Shown: positions 8,970 to 17,306 of the stretch, piece by piece | How positions within the stretch are numbered: the stretch's first letter is position 1 | How the letters are laid out: every line of letters starts with the position of its first letter | Source: Balneolaceae bacterium UBA3186 | GTDB lineage: Bacteria; Bacteroidota; Rhodothermia; Balneolales; Balneolaceae | NCBI GenBank assembly: GCA_002364085.1 | Contig: DEXK01000011.1 | Coordinates: 490,031-554,030 of the forward strand | Reading direction: 5' to 3' | Length of the DNA stretch: 64,000 nt | Program-made: the position numbers and the translations under genes | The notes under the pieces: model-generated | What the model was told of the DNA's origin: nothing | Databases searched by the model: none | What the model saw: only the letters and a program-made list of their open reading frames with translations

Positions 8970-10328
8970 TTGAAGATCATAATAATTGGTGCCGGAGAAA
9001 TAGGTTATGACCTCGCAAGTGTACTCTCCAAAGAGAAACACGATGTAATAATTCTAGACCGTGACAAAGAATCCCTATCCAAAGCTTCTGAAACTCTGGA
9101 TGTACTCTGTAAAGAAGGAAACGCTACATCAGCTAATGATCTTAATAAAGCTGGTGTTTCTGAAGCCGATATTGTGATCTCCGTTACCAGTGTGGATGAA
9201 GTAAATATGATCGCATCCATGATCAGTAAAAAACTGGGTGCAAAAATGGTCATCGCCAGAGTCCGAAATGATGAATTTTCACACAAAGACTCCCCTTTAA
9301 AAGCTACCGATCTGGGAATTGATGTAATGATCAACCCCGAATTGAGTGCTGCTCAGGAAATTGCACAACTGCTAAAAAGATCAGCTGCAAGTGATGTGAT
9401 CAATTTAGCGGATGATTTAATTCAACTTGTTGGAATTCGATTAGATAGAAACGCACCACTAATCGGAAAAACATTGATCGAATATGCTTCTGAAAATAAA
9501 GATATCACCTTCCGTGTAGTAGCTATTGCACGTCGTGGACGCACTTTAATGCCTCGCGGCCCCATGAAACTCCAAACTTTTGATCAGGTTTTTATTCTGG
9601 CAAAAACGGAAGACATACCCGCTATCATAGCAACTACCGGTAAATCTGAAACGGATCTGAACCGAATTATGATAGCCGGCGGTACAGGGATCGGTACAAC
9701 CATAGCGCGTATCTTATGTGGAGATGAAAAGAAAGACTGGTCGGTAAAACTCATTGAACCAAATTATGAACGTGCCGAAGAACTTGCGATCGAATTAAAG
9801 AATGCGATGATCCTGAATGGAAATCCAACGGATCCGGATCTGTTAGCGTCTGAGGGAATTACGGATATGGATGCATTTATTGCCGTAACCGATGATGAGG
9901 AATCCAATATTATTTCCTGTTTGATGGCGAAGCATTTAGATGTAAAAAAGACAGTAGCGTTGGTTTCAAAACCTGATTTTATTCCTCTTTCCCAAACTAT
10001 TGGATTGGACGCCGTAGTTAACAAAAAAGTGGCTGCTTCAAACGAAATTCACCGTTATGTGCGAAAAGGTCATGTTATTTCAGTAACAGAGCTTCGAGGG
10101 ATAAAAGCCGAAGTAATCGAATTATTGGTTTCTGAAAAATCGAAAGTAGTCGAAAAGCAAATTCAAAAACTCAAACTCCCAGATGGATGCATCGTTGGTG
10201 GAGTACTTTGCGATGGATCAGTTGAAATTGCTACCGGTAAAACAGTTATTAAGGCGGATGACCGCGTGATGGTATTCTGCTTGCCTGAAGCCATAGATAA
10301 AGTAACCAAGCTCTTCAGCAATGCCTAG
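8970..10328 (+). CDS. trkA: Trk potassium uptake regulatory subunit TrkA
   Basis: A 452-residue cytoplasmic nucleotide-binding regulator of the Trk/Ktr potassium transporter. It has two tandem RCK units. The first Rossmann fold opens with IIIGAGEIGYDLA and is followed by a TrkA_C domain (about 140-220). The second opens with MIAGGTGIGTTIA (about 232) and is followed by a second TrkA_C domain (about 375-452). This duplicated layout and length match TrkA. The start is a TTG at 8970: the protein begins exactly at the Rossmann strand and no in-frame ATG precedes it. A tiny ATG-CTC-TTT-TGA frame (8962-8973) overlaps the TTG and might couple initiation. The 3' end overlaps trkH by 8 bases, so the two subunits are made together. 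Confidence 0.95.
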   Translation: MKIIIIGAGEIGYDLASVLSKEKHDVIILDRDKESLSKASETLDVLCKEGNATSANDLNKAGVSEADIVISVTSVDEVNMIASMISKKLGAKMVIARVRNDEFSHKDSPLKATDLGIDVMINPELSAAQEIAQLLKRSAASDVINLADDLIQLVGIRLDRNAPLIGKTLIEYASENKDITFRVVAIARRGRTLMPRGPMKLQTFDQVFILAKTEDIPAIIATTGKSETDLNRIMIAGGTGIGTTIARILCGDEKKDWSVKLIEPNYERAEELAIELKNAMILNGNPTDPDLLASEGITDMDAFIAVTDDEESNIISCLMAKHLDVKKTVALVSKPDFIPLSQTIGLDAVVNKKVAASNEIHRYVRKGHVISVTELRGIKAEVIELLVSEKSKVVEKQIQKLKLPDGCIVGGVLCDGSVEIATGKTVIKADDRVMVFCLPEAIDKVTKLFSNA

Positions 10329-11841
10329 AAGCAAAAGTGTAATAAGCGCTTTTAATCGTCCTACCATAGATTTTTTGGTTGTATTGGGAATATTAGGAGC
10401 TTTCATTTTTTTCATGGGATTTGCTCTCCTCTTACCTGCAGGAATTGATCTTATATACGGACAAGATACCTGGCATACCTTTCTGATTTCAGCCGGGATC
10501 TCATTTGGGCTTGGTGGAGCTCTTTGGTATTTCTTTAAACCAAAAGAAGAATTAAGAATCCGAGAGGGTTTTTTAGTCGTCAGTTTAACATGGCTTGTTC
10601 TTTCATTGGTAGGTGCTCTTCCATTTACTATTTCAGGAATTCTACCTAATTATACCGATGCCGTTTTTGAAACCATGAGCGGTTTATCTACCACGGGTTC
10701 AACCATTATGGGTGGAACTACCAGTACAGGAATTGTTAACCCTGCTATCGAAGACCTCCCAAAAAGCTTTCTATTCTGGCGATCACTAGCTCATTGGTTG
10801 GGCGGAATGGGAATCATAGTTCTTTCTTTGGCGATTCTACCCCTTTTGGGAATTGGTGGAATGCAGCTTTTTCAGGCAGAATCGCCCGGACCTACTGCCG
10901 ATAAATTAACTCCACGAGTTCAGGAAACTGCAAAATTACTTTGGGTAGTGTATGTAGCTTTTACCGGAGCGGAGTTTTTACTATTGTGGCTTCATCCTTC
11001 CATGGATTGGTTCGAAGCGATCAATCATGCATTTGCAACCCTCGCTACAGGAGGTTTTTCCACTAAAAATACCAGTGTTGCAGCGTTCGATTCTGCCTAC
11101 ATTGATACCATCATTACCATATTTATGTTTTTGGCAGGAATTAACTTTGCCATGCACTTTCGTTTGCTGCGCGGTGAATTCCAACCATTTTTTGCAAACC
11201 GGGAAACTAGATTCTATACCCTCATTACCATGATCGGAATTCTCGGAATTTCTTTTTCTCTCTGGCATTTTGATGGATACACTATTCTTGAAGCTATTCG
11301 ATCAGGAGCATTTCAGGCGGTAGCTATTATTACCACTACAGGATTTGGAACCGACGATTATGAACTCTGGTATTCTTTCGGAGCTTTTTTACTGCTTCTG
11401 TTTTTCTTTACCGGAGGTAGTGCGGGCTCTACCGGTGGCGGAATCAAAATGATCCGTTGGATGATCTTGATCCGCAATACAGGGCGCGAGATCAAACAGA
11501 TCATTCACCCAAAAGCCATTCTTCCTGTCCGAATTGGAGATCAGGCCATCAATCAGAATATTCAACGAACCGTACTGAGTTTCTTCATCCTGTATATGTT
11601 CATATTTGGTTTGGGAGCTTTTATCATTTCTTTATTTGGGTACGATATCATGTCCTCGGCCGGAGCAAGTATAGCCGCACTTGGAAACATTGGTCCCGGT
11701 TGGGGTGAATTCGGTCCCACCGACAGCTTTGCTAAAATGCCTTATCTCGGAAAATGGGTAATGATCATGCTGATGATGATCGGTCGACTTGAGATCTTTA
11801 CCGTTCTGATCATCTTCTCTCCTGCTTTTTGGAAGCAGTGA
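10321..11841 (+). CDS. trkH: Trk potassium transporter membrane subunit TrkH
   Basis: A 506-residue polytopic inner-membrane protein that forms the potassium-conducting pore regulated by TrkA. About ten to twelve hydrophobic segments are visible, together with the repeated pore-loop and selectivity-filter regions typical of the TrkH/KtrB superfamily: MSGLSTTGSTIM, FATLATGGFSTKN, AIITTTGFGTDDY and ALGNIGPGWGEFG, each with the filter glycine. The motifs FWRSLAHWLGGMGI and GGSAGSTGGGIKM are also family hallmarks. The start overlaps trkA by 8 bases. A hairpin overlapping the stop codon may end the transcript. Confidence 0.95.
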   Translation: MPRSKSVISAFNRPTIDFLVVLGILGAFIFFMGFALLLPAGIDLIYGQDTWHTFLISAGISFGLGGALWYFFKPKEELRIREGFLVVSLTWLVLSLVGALPFTISGILPNYTDAVFETMSGLSTTGSTIMGGTTSTGIVNPAIEDLPKSFLFWRSLAHWLGGMGIIVLSLAILPLLGIGGMQLFQAESPGPTADKLTPRVQETAKLLWVVYVAFTGAEFLLLWLHPSMDWFEAINHAFATLATGGFSTKNTSVAAFDSAYIDTIITIFMFLAGINFAMHFRLLRGEFQPFFANRETRFYTLITMIGILGISFSLWHFDGYTILEAIRSGAFQAVAIITTTGFGTDDYELWYSFGAFLLLLFFFTGGSAGSTGGGIKMIRWMILIRNTGREIKQIIHPKAILPVRIGDQAINQNIQRTVLSFFILYMFIFGLGAFIISLFGYDIMSSAGASIAALGNIGPGWGEFGPTDSFAKMPYLGKWVMIMLMMIGRLEIFTVLIIFSPAFWKQ

Positions 11842-11862
11842 TATTCTTGAGCAATATCTTTT
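11840..11862 (+). terminator. Possible terminator after trkH
   Basis: The arms GATATT (11840-11845) and AATATC (11853-11858) flank a 7-base loop and are followed by TTTTG. The stem is short and AT-rich and starts within the trkH stop codon. It is a plausible weak intrinsic terminator separating the potassium operon from the restriction gene. Confidence 0.35.
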
Positions 11863-11930
11863 GTTATTCTCTTTAAATTATTCATCTTAGCATGAAATTT
11901 TAAAAGCAATAAATGTAAATTATCTGGCTA

Positions 11931-14666
11931 ATGGCTTTAAGTTGGAATGAAATAAAAGATCGGGCTCTAAAATTCACAAAAGAATGGGAAGGTGAAAGTC
12001 GTGAAAGAGCGGAAAAAGACACCTTTTGGAATGACTTCTTTCATGTTTTTGGTATTAGCCGCAGAAGACTAGCTACGTTCGAAGAACCTGTTAAAAAACT
12101 TAATGACCACCAGGGTTTTATTGATCTTTTCTGGAAAGGAACACTCTTAGTAGAACACAAATCCAGAGGTAAAGACCTTGATGCCGCCTTTGAACAAGCC
12201 ACAGACTATTTTTATGGCATAAAAGAACATGACCTTCCTAAATATGTTCTGGTATCAGATTTTGAGAACTTTCGATTATATGATCTGGATGAGAAAATAG
12301 AGCACGAGTTTAAACTCAAAGATTTCCATAAAAATATAAAGCTATTCGGTTTTATAGCGGGTTATCAAAAGCGAAGCTTTAAAGACGAAGACCCTGTCAA
12401 TATAAAAGCTGCCGAGCTGATGGGTAAATTCCATGACCAACTCGAAGAAAGCGGTTATAAAGGTCACCCACTGGAAGTATTCTTAGTTCGTTTACTCTTC
12501 TGCTTATTTGCCGATGACACCGGAATATTTGAAAAAGATACCTTCAAAGAACTTATTGAAGTTAAAACTTCAGAAGATGGCAGTAATCTCGGAGGCCTAC
12601 TCGCCCAATTCTTCCAAGTGTTAAATACACCCGTTAAAAAACGCCAAAACAATTTAGATGAACATTTGCAGGCTTTTCCTTATGTGAATGGAAAACTGTT
12701 TGAAGAATCGTTACCTATTGCGGCTTTCGATTCCCGAATGCGCGAGATTTTATTAGAATGCAGTGCCTTAGATTGGGGAAAGATCTCTCCTGCTATTTTT
12801 GGAAGTATGTTCCAAAGTGTGATGAATCCTGAAGAGCGCCGAAATTTGGGAGCACATTATACTTCAGAGAAAAATATTTTAAAGCTGATAAAACCTCTTT
12901 TCTTGGATGAACTTCAGGAAGAGTTCGAAAAGATCAAAACCAACAAAAAACAGCTTAAAGAATTCCATAAAAAACTGGGAGAGCTTAAATTCCTTGATCC
13001 CGCTTGTGGCTGTGGAAATTTCCTGATCATTACTTACCGTGAATTGAGATTACTGGAATTGGAAGTGCTGAAAAAGCTGCACGGTAAACAACAGATCATT
13101 GATATTGAAGCCATTTTAAATGTAGATGTAGATCAATTTTTTGGTATTGAATACGATGAATTCCCCGCACGAATTGCAGAAGTTGCACTTTGGCTGATGG
13201 ATCACCAAATGAACTTGGTCATTTCTGAAGCGTTTGGGTTGTATTACGCGCGTTTACCTTTAAAAAAATCTGCCACTATTGTTCATGGAAATGCTTTACG
13301 TACCGATTGGGAAGATGTAGTTCCAAAAAAGGAACTGAACTATATTTTGGGGAATCCTCCTTTTGTCGGTCATCAATGGCGTACTAAAGAACAAATGAAA
13401 GACATGGATTTAGTTTTCGGAAAAAACAGCAAAACTAAACGATTAGATTATGTTACAGCATGGTTTTACAAGTCGGCTCTTTTTATTCAAGGAACAGATA
13501 TTAAAACAGCTTTGGTTTCTACAAATTCCATTGTGCAAGGTGAGCAAGTTGTAATTTTATGGAAGAAACTTCTTGAAGAGTTTGAAATGATCATCCATTT
13601 TGGACATCAAACTTTTAAATGGACTAATGAAGCCAAAGGAAAAGCTGCAGTCCATGTAGTTATCGTCGGGTTTGCCCAAACCGTTCCAAACCAAAAAGAA
13701 TTATATGAATATGAAAATATTAATGGAGAAGCTCATGTTCGTTCTGTTTCGAATATAAATGGATACTTAACTTCTGGTGAGAATATCTATATCGCTTCAA
13801 GAGGTAAACCAGCACACCATTTTCCAAATTTGTTTAAAGGAAGCCAACCAACGGATGGAGGATATTTAACTTTAAGTCCAGAGGAAAAAGAAATATTAAT
13901 TAAAGAGAATCCCGAATCAAAAGCTTGGATAAAGGAGTTTATAGGTGGAGCAGAGTTTCTAAAAAATAAGAAGAGATATTGTTTGTGGCTTAAGAATTGT
14001 CCGCCTAATTCATTGAAGAAAATGCCTTTAGTATTGGAAAGACTAAAAAAAGTCACTGAATCTAGACTTAAAAGTCCAACAAAAAGTGTAAATGATTTTG
14101 CTAAGTTCCCTTCTCTTTTTACACAAGATAGACAGCCTGATAGCGATTATTTGTGCTTACCTGAAGTATCGTCAGAAAACAGAGAATATGTCCCAGTGGG
14201 ATTTCTATCTTCGGAAGTTATATGTAGTAATAAATTGCAGATTATCCCTAATGCTAGCATTTATATGTTTGGAATGTTGATGAGCAAAATGCATAATATT
14301 TGGACAGTATATGTTTCAGGAAAACTTGAAAGCAGAATTTCATATTCACCAGCAGTCTACAACAACTACCCCTGGCCTAAAGACCCGAGTGATAAAAACA
14401 AAAAATTGGTAGAAACGAAGGCACAAAAAGTGTTGGATGTGCGGGAAGAATTTCCGGATAGCAGTCTAGCCGATCTGTACGATCCATTAACTATGCCTCC
14501 CAAATTGGTAAAAGCACATCAGGAACTCGACAAAGCCGTAGATTTGTGTTACCGCCCACAACCTTTCACCACTGAAACCAATCGCATTGAGTTTTTATTC
14601 GAGCTTTATAATGAGTACACCAGTCCGTTGTTTAAAAAAGAGAAGAAATCGAAAAAAAAGAAGTAA
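11931..14666 (+). CDS. MmeI-like type IIL restriction-modification enzyme
   Basis: A 911-residue single-chain DNA methyltransferase-endonuclease, close to the 919 residues of MmeI. The N-terminal nuclease site fits the family pattern D-X9-E-X-K exactly: Asp65, Glu75 and Lys77 (EHK). A helical connector (about 150-310) leads to the gamma-class N6-adenine methyltransferase, with SAM motif I DPACGCGNF near residue 354 and catalytic motif IV NPPF near residue 474. The target recognition region lies at about 620-850, with a basic C-terminus (KKEKKSKKKK). MmeI-type enzymes cut some 20 bp from their site and protect the host by methylating one strand, so no separate methylase or specificity gene is needed, and none is adjacent. 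The nuclease motif looks intact. The recognition sequence cannot be read from the protein by eye. REP-like hairpins follow at once. Confidence 0.9.
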   Translation: MALSWNEIKDRALKFTKEWEGESRERAEKDTFWNDFFHVFGISRRRLATFEEPVKKLNDHQGFIDLFWKGTLLVEHKSRGKDLDAAFEQATDYFYGIKEHDLPKYVLVSDFENFRLYDLDEKIEHEFKLKDFHKNIKLFGFIAGYQKRSFKDEDPVNIKAAELMGKFHDQLEESGYKGHPLEVFLVRLLFCLFADDTGIFEKDTFKELIEVKTSEDGSNLGGLLAQFFQVLNTPVKKRQNNLDEHLQAFPYVNGKLFEESLPIAAFDSRMREILLECSALDWGKISPAIFGSMFQSVMNPEERRNLGAHYTSEKNILKLIKPLFLDELQEEFEKIKTNKKQLKEFHKKLGELKFLDPACGCGNFLIITYRELRLLELEVLKKLHGKQQIIDIEAILNVDVDQFFGIEYDEFPARIAEVALWLMDHQMNLVISEAFGLYYARLPLKKSATIVHGNALRTDWEDVVPKKELNYILGNPPFVGHQWRTKEQMKDMDLVFGKNSKTKRLDYVTAWFYKSALFIQGTDIKTALVSTNSIVQGEQVVILWKKLLEEFEMIIHFGHQTFKWTNEAKGKAAVHVVIVGFAQTVPNQKELYEYENINGEAHVRSVSNINGYLTSGENIYIASRGKPAHHFPNLFKGSQPTDGGYLTLSPEEKEILIKENPESKAWIKEFIGGAEFLKNKKRYCLWLKNCPPNSLKKMPLVLERLKKVTESRLKSPTKSVNDFAKFPSLFTQDRQPDSDYLCLPEVSSENREYVPVGFLSSEVICSNKLQIIPNASIYMFGMLMSKMHNIWTVYVSGKLESRISYSPAVYNNYPWPKDPSDKNKKLVETKAQKVLDVREEFPDSSLADLYDPLTMPPKLVKAHQELDKAVDLCYRPQPFTTETNRIEFLFELYNEYTSPLFKKEKKSKKKK

Positions 14667-15008
14667 CGGTACTGTAAACCTTCACCTCTTTTCCAAGCTC
14701 CTGCTTGGGAAAACACATAGGAGCTCCTGCTCCAAATACTACTTTATAAGAATCACACAAAGAAAGAGAGATCACTCCGATATCACTCATTAATGAGATT
14801 TTTGAATCTATCTACTCTAAGCTCGATTCATTATCGGTCAACAGCTCCAAGCCATCTAGACTTCTTTGTACTAGAAACGCCTTCCACCCTTCTTCTTCAA
14901 TCTGCCAAGCTGACTTCAGAGGTTGCGAAGCAACTCATCCCGCCCCTTACTATATTAAACCAACTGAACATAGCCCGACACTTTAGGCACAATTTTAGCG
15001 TAAATTAA
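14667..15008. other. 342-bp intergenic region with REP-like debris
   Basis: No convincing gene lies here. The region holds two adjacent hairpins that share the core AGCTCCTGCT (14689-14733) and a smaller hairpin, GTTGC (14922-14926) with GCAAC (14930-14934). An open frame at 14793-15008 has low-complexity, repeat-derived composition and looks accidental. Any promoter for the downstream methyltransferase should be in the last 100 bases; I see no strong match. Confidence 0.6.
14689..14733. repeat. Paired REP-like hairpins
   Basis: The first hairpin has arms TTTTCC-AAGC (14689-14698) and GCTT-GGGAAAA (14703-14713, one bulged base) around the loop TCCT. The second has arms GGAGC (14720-14724) and GCTCC (14729-14733) around the same TCCT loop. 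Both share the core AGCTCCTGCT, so this looks like a tandem pair of one palindromic repeat family. It lies just 22 bp past the stop codon of the restriction gene and could also help end its transcript. Confidence 0.6.
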
Positions 15009-15830
15009 ATGAACAAAAAGTTAGCATTAAAAGTACTGTTTAATAATCCTATAGAAGTGATCAAGGAAGGAATAAGAGTACGTGAACAAGCTTATTTTAA
15101 AAAAAAGCTTATTTCTGAACACAATACCGAACAATTACCAACTATTGATATCTTAGATCTTTTTCCAGATTTAAACGAAGAAATAGATTCTTATAGTTTT
15201 TTAATAGGTACTTCTCTTATTACTGATCTTGTTTTGTTAAAATCATTAGCCCAAAAATACGATGAATGTGCTTATCTGGAAATAGGCAGCTGGAGAGGCG
15301 AGAGTTTAGTGAATGTTTCTAATGTTACAAAAGATTGTACTTCACTTACACTATCACCTGATGAAATGAGAACATTAAATTTCAAAGAAGATTTTATCAA
15401 AGTTCATGGGGTATTCTCTGACCACATAGATACCATCAATAGAATTGGAGCAAATTCACATACTTATGATTTTAATCAACTCAACAAAAAGTTTGATCTC
15501 ATATTTGTAGATGGAGATCATTCCTATAAAGGAGTGCTGAATGACACTTTAAAAGTTTTTCCATTACGAAAGAACGACCAATCTATCATCGTTTGGCATG
15601 ACTATGGCTTTAACACAGAAAATACCCGATACAGCACTCTGAAAGGAATTTTAGATGGAATTCCTAAAGAAAAACATAAAAATCTATACCATGTGTCCAA
15701 CACTATGTGTGCCGTCTATATTGAGAATCTAGATCTTCCTACACAGTTCACCAAGTTCCCAAGCTTTCCGAACAAGAAATTTTCGATCACTTTAAAAGGA
15801 AAAAAAATAATATCGCCTAACAAAAGCTAA
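15009..15830 (+). CDS. Class I SAM-dependent methyltransferase (Methyltransf_24 type)
   Basis: A 273-residue cytoplasmic methyltransferase-like protein. Motif I is ECAYLEIGSWRGESLVN-like (YLEIGSWRGES, about residues 95-105), and the later DLIFVDGDHSYKGVLND (about 165-181) is the hallmark of the class I group around Methyltransf_24. That group includes rhamnosyl O-methyltransferase-like and glycan-linked enzymes. The substrate cannot be told. The final 40 residues are basic and lack a recognised fold. It is followed 15 bases later by the MORN-type repeat gene, so the two may be co-transcribed. Confidence 0.8.
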   Translation: MNKKLALKVLFNNPIEVIKEGIRVREQAYFKKKLISEHNTEQLPTIDILDLFPDLNEEIDSYSFLIGTSLITDLVLLKSLAQKYDECAYLEIGSWRGESLVNVSNVTKDCTSLTLSPDEMRTLNFKEDFIKVHGVFSDHIDTINRIGANSHTYDFNQLNKKFDLIFVDGDHSYKGVLNDTLKVFPLRKNDQSIIVWHDYGFNTENTRYSTLKGILDGIPKEKHKNLYHVSNTMCAVYIENLDLPTQFTKFPSFPNKKFSITLKGKKIISPNKS

Positions 15831-15845
15831 ACTATAAGAAACCCG

Positions 15846-16241
15846 ATGAAAGACATTCCCGGAATCGATGAACAAGGCAAACCTAAGAATGGCCCCTTTC
15901 AGACGTTCTTCAAGAACGGGCTTATCTCTTGTCGTGGTGAATTCGAGAACGGAAAAAAGTCAGGAAAATGGACCTACTTTCTCAACAATGGTCAGATGCA
16001 ATCATCCGGTAGTTTTAAAGAAGGAAAAATTGTAGGTCAGTGGAAATGGTTTTTCAAAAATGGTAAGCCTAGGGCAATGGGCGGTTTCGATGATGAAGAG
16101 AAGAAGCACGGTGAATGGAAACGATTCCATACCAATGGACTACTCTGGGATCAAGGGTGCTTTGAGCACGGCAAAAAAACGGGTACCTGGACTGTTTACA
16201 ATGAAGCAGGCGAACTCGTAAAAACCCAAAATTTCAAGTAG
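15846..16241 (+). CDS. MORN/YwqK-type repeat protein
   Basis: A 131-residue protein built of about five repeats of 22-24 residues with the pattern NG-x-hydrophobic-x-x-x-G-x-F-x-x-G-K-x-x-G-x-W-x-x-F. Examples are FENGKKSGKWTYFLNNGQM and FEHGKKTGTWTVYNEAGEL. Such repeats occur in the YwqK family, sometimes annotated as antitoxins, and in MORN proteins that bind membranes or scaffold partners. There is no signal peptide, and no toxin gene can be recognised on either side, so an antitoxin role is not supported here. Confidence 0.75.
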   Translation: MKDIPGIDEQGKPKNGPFQTFFKNGLISCRGEFENGKKSGKWTYFLNNGQMQSSGSFKEGKIVGQWKWFFKNGKPRAMGGFDDEEKKHGEWKRFHTNGLLWDQGCFEHGKKTGTWTVYNEAGELVKTQNFK

Positions 16242-16300
16242 TGAAAGCTTACAAACAAATTAATTTCACAGCTTTCCAAAATTAGGAGAAGAGCCCCCAA

Positions 16301-17113
16301 ATGAAAACAATATTACCACTTCTATTCTCTTCTTTACTTTTATTCAGTTGTACGAATAAAGAAACAGAATTAGTACTTCTGGGCACCGTTCATCAACCCA
16401 TTGAAAACTTCACTCCCGACAGCCTTTACGATATTTTAGTTAAAATAAAACCTGACTTGATACTCGCTGAAGTTGATTCTTCCTTTTTTACGGACGAGTT
16501 CAAATTCAACAGAACTTGGGAAAGCAATGAAAATATTGCCACTATAAAATACATGGAGAATTTTGATGTGGATGTGCGACCTTATGAATTCACCGGCAGA
16601 AATGAATACCGAATAGCAATCGGAGCCCGCCCTACTGACAGCAAAGCAACCATACTATTGGACAGTTTGTATGTGAATGATCTGCTAGAATCAGAACACA
16701 AAGCCGTCTATGAAGAATACCATTCCGTCAATGATTCATTAAACTCTTTAGTATACGCAGGAGCAAAAGCTTTTAACAATTCCCAAACGGATGAACTTGC
16801 TCAAAAGAGACAACACTACCAGTATAAAGAGCTGTTAAATATCATGAATCAACATCCTGTGTTTTCTAATACTTTTCATTTTAAGCCAGATGGTGATAGT
16901 ATTAGTTATGCAGAAGGTTATAAGCAGGCATCTGAGTTCTGGGACTTAAGAAATCAAACAATGGCAAAAAACATCCTTCACTTCATTGATGAATATGAAG
17001 GCAAAAGAATAGTGGTGCTAAACGGGTTTTTCCATCGCTACTATTTGAACTCATTGATCAAGCCAAAACAGGAAGAGCTGGGCTTTGTAGTAAAAGATTT
17101 TTATGAGTATTGA
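16301..17113 (+). CDS. TraB/GumN-like lipoprotein
   Basis: A 270-residue putative lipoprotein. Its signal peptide ends in a lipobox LLFSC with Cys17. The start of the mature domain, LVLLGTVHQPIENFTPDSL followed by KPDLILAEVDSSFF, matches the TraB/GumN/PrgY fold (GTxH, then E-x-D), which carries conserved His and Glu residues proposed to form a metalloprotease-like or related active site. Near the C-terminus, RIVVLNGFFHRYYL gives the family's last conserved histidine. No function is established for bacterial members. The gene has its own 59-bp leader and is followed by a REP-like palindrome. Confidence 0.65.
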   Translation: MKTILPLLFSSLLLFSCTNKETELVLLGTVHQPIENFTPDSLYDILVKIKPDLILAEVDSSFFTDEFKFNRTWESNENIATIKYMENFDVDVRPYEFTGRNEYRIAIGARPTDSKATILLDSLYVNDLLESEHKAVYEEYHSVNDSLNSLVYAGAKAFNNSQTDELAQKRQHYQYKELLNIMNQHPVFSNTFHFKPDGDSISYAEGYKQASEFWDLRNQTMAKNILHFIDEYEGKRIVVLNGFFHRYYLNSLIKPKQEELGFVVKDFYEY

Positions 17114-17124
17114 ATTAAAGCTTA

Positions 17125-17155
17125 TCGGTCAGACGGCTTGGAGTCGTCCCACCGA
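17125..17155. repeat. REP-like palindrome
   Basis: The outer arms TCGGT (17125-17129) and ACCGA (17151-17155) are complementary, as are the inner arms GACG (17132-17135) and CGTC (17145-17148). The hairpin is GC-rich compared with its surroundings and lies 12 bases after a stop codon. It is unrelated in sequence to the other palindromes in the window. A second short hairpin, CCTGA (17235-17239) with TCAGG (17248-17252), lies further on, in the sulfatase leader. Confidence 0.55.
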
Positions 17156-17306
17156 AACTAATTGACTCGCGCTTGTTAATTAATTGGCTTTTATTGATAA
17201 TAGTTTCAATTTTTTATAAATAACAATCTTAAAACCTGAGCATAAAATCAGGATATGATGTCCAAAGTGAGTCTTATTCTTTTATAATGATCTAATTCTA
17301 ACACAA

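Noticed and set aside
14793..15008. A 71-residue open frame before the methyltransferase gene
   Set aside because: It reads through hairpin and low-complexity intergenic DNA, has no family likeness, and ends exactly where the methyltransferase starts; it looks like the translation of repeat debris.
15846..16241. Toxin-antitoxin annotation for the MORN/YwqK repeat gene
   Set aside because: No toxin-like partner is adjacent, and the repeat pattern alone does not support an antitoxin role.
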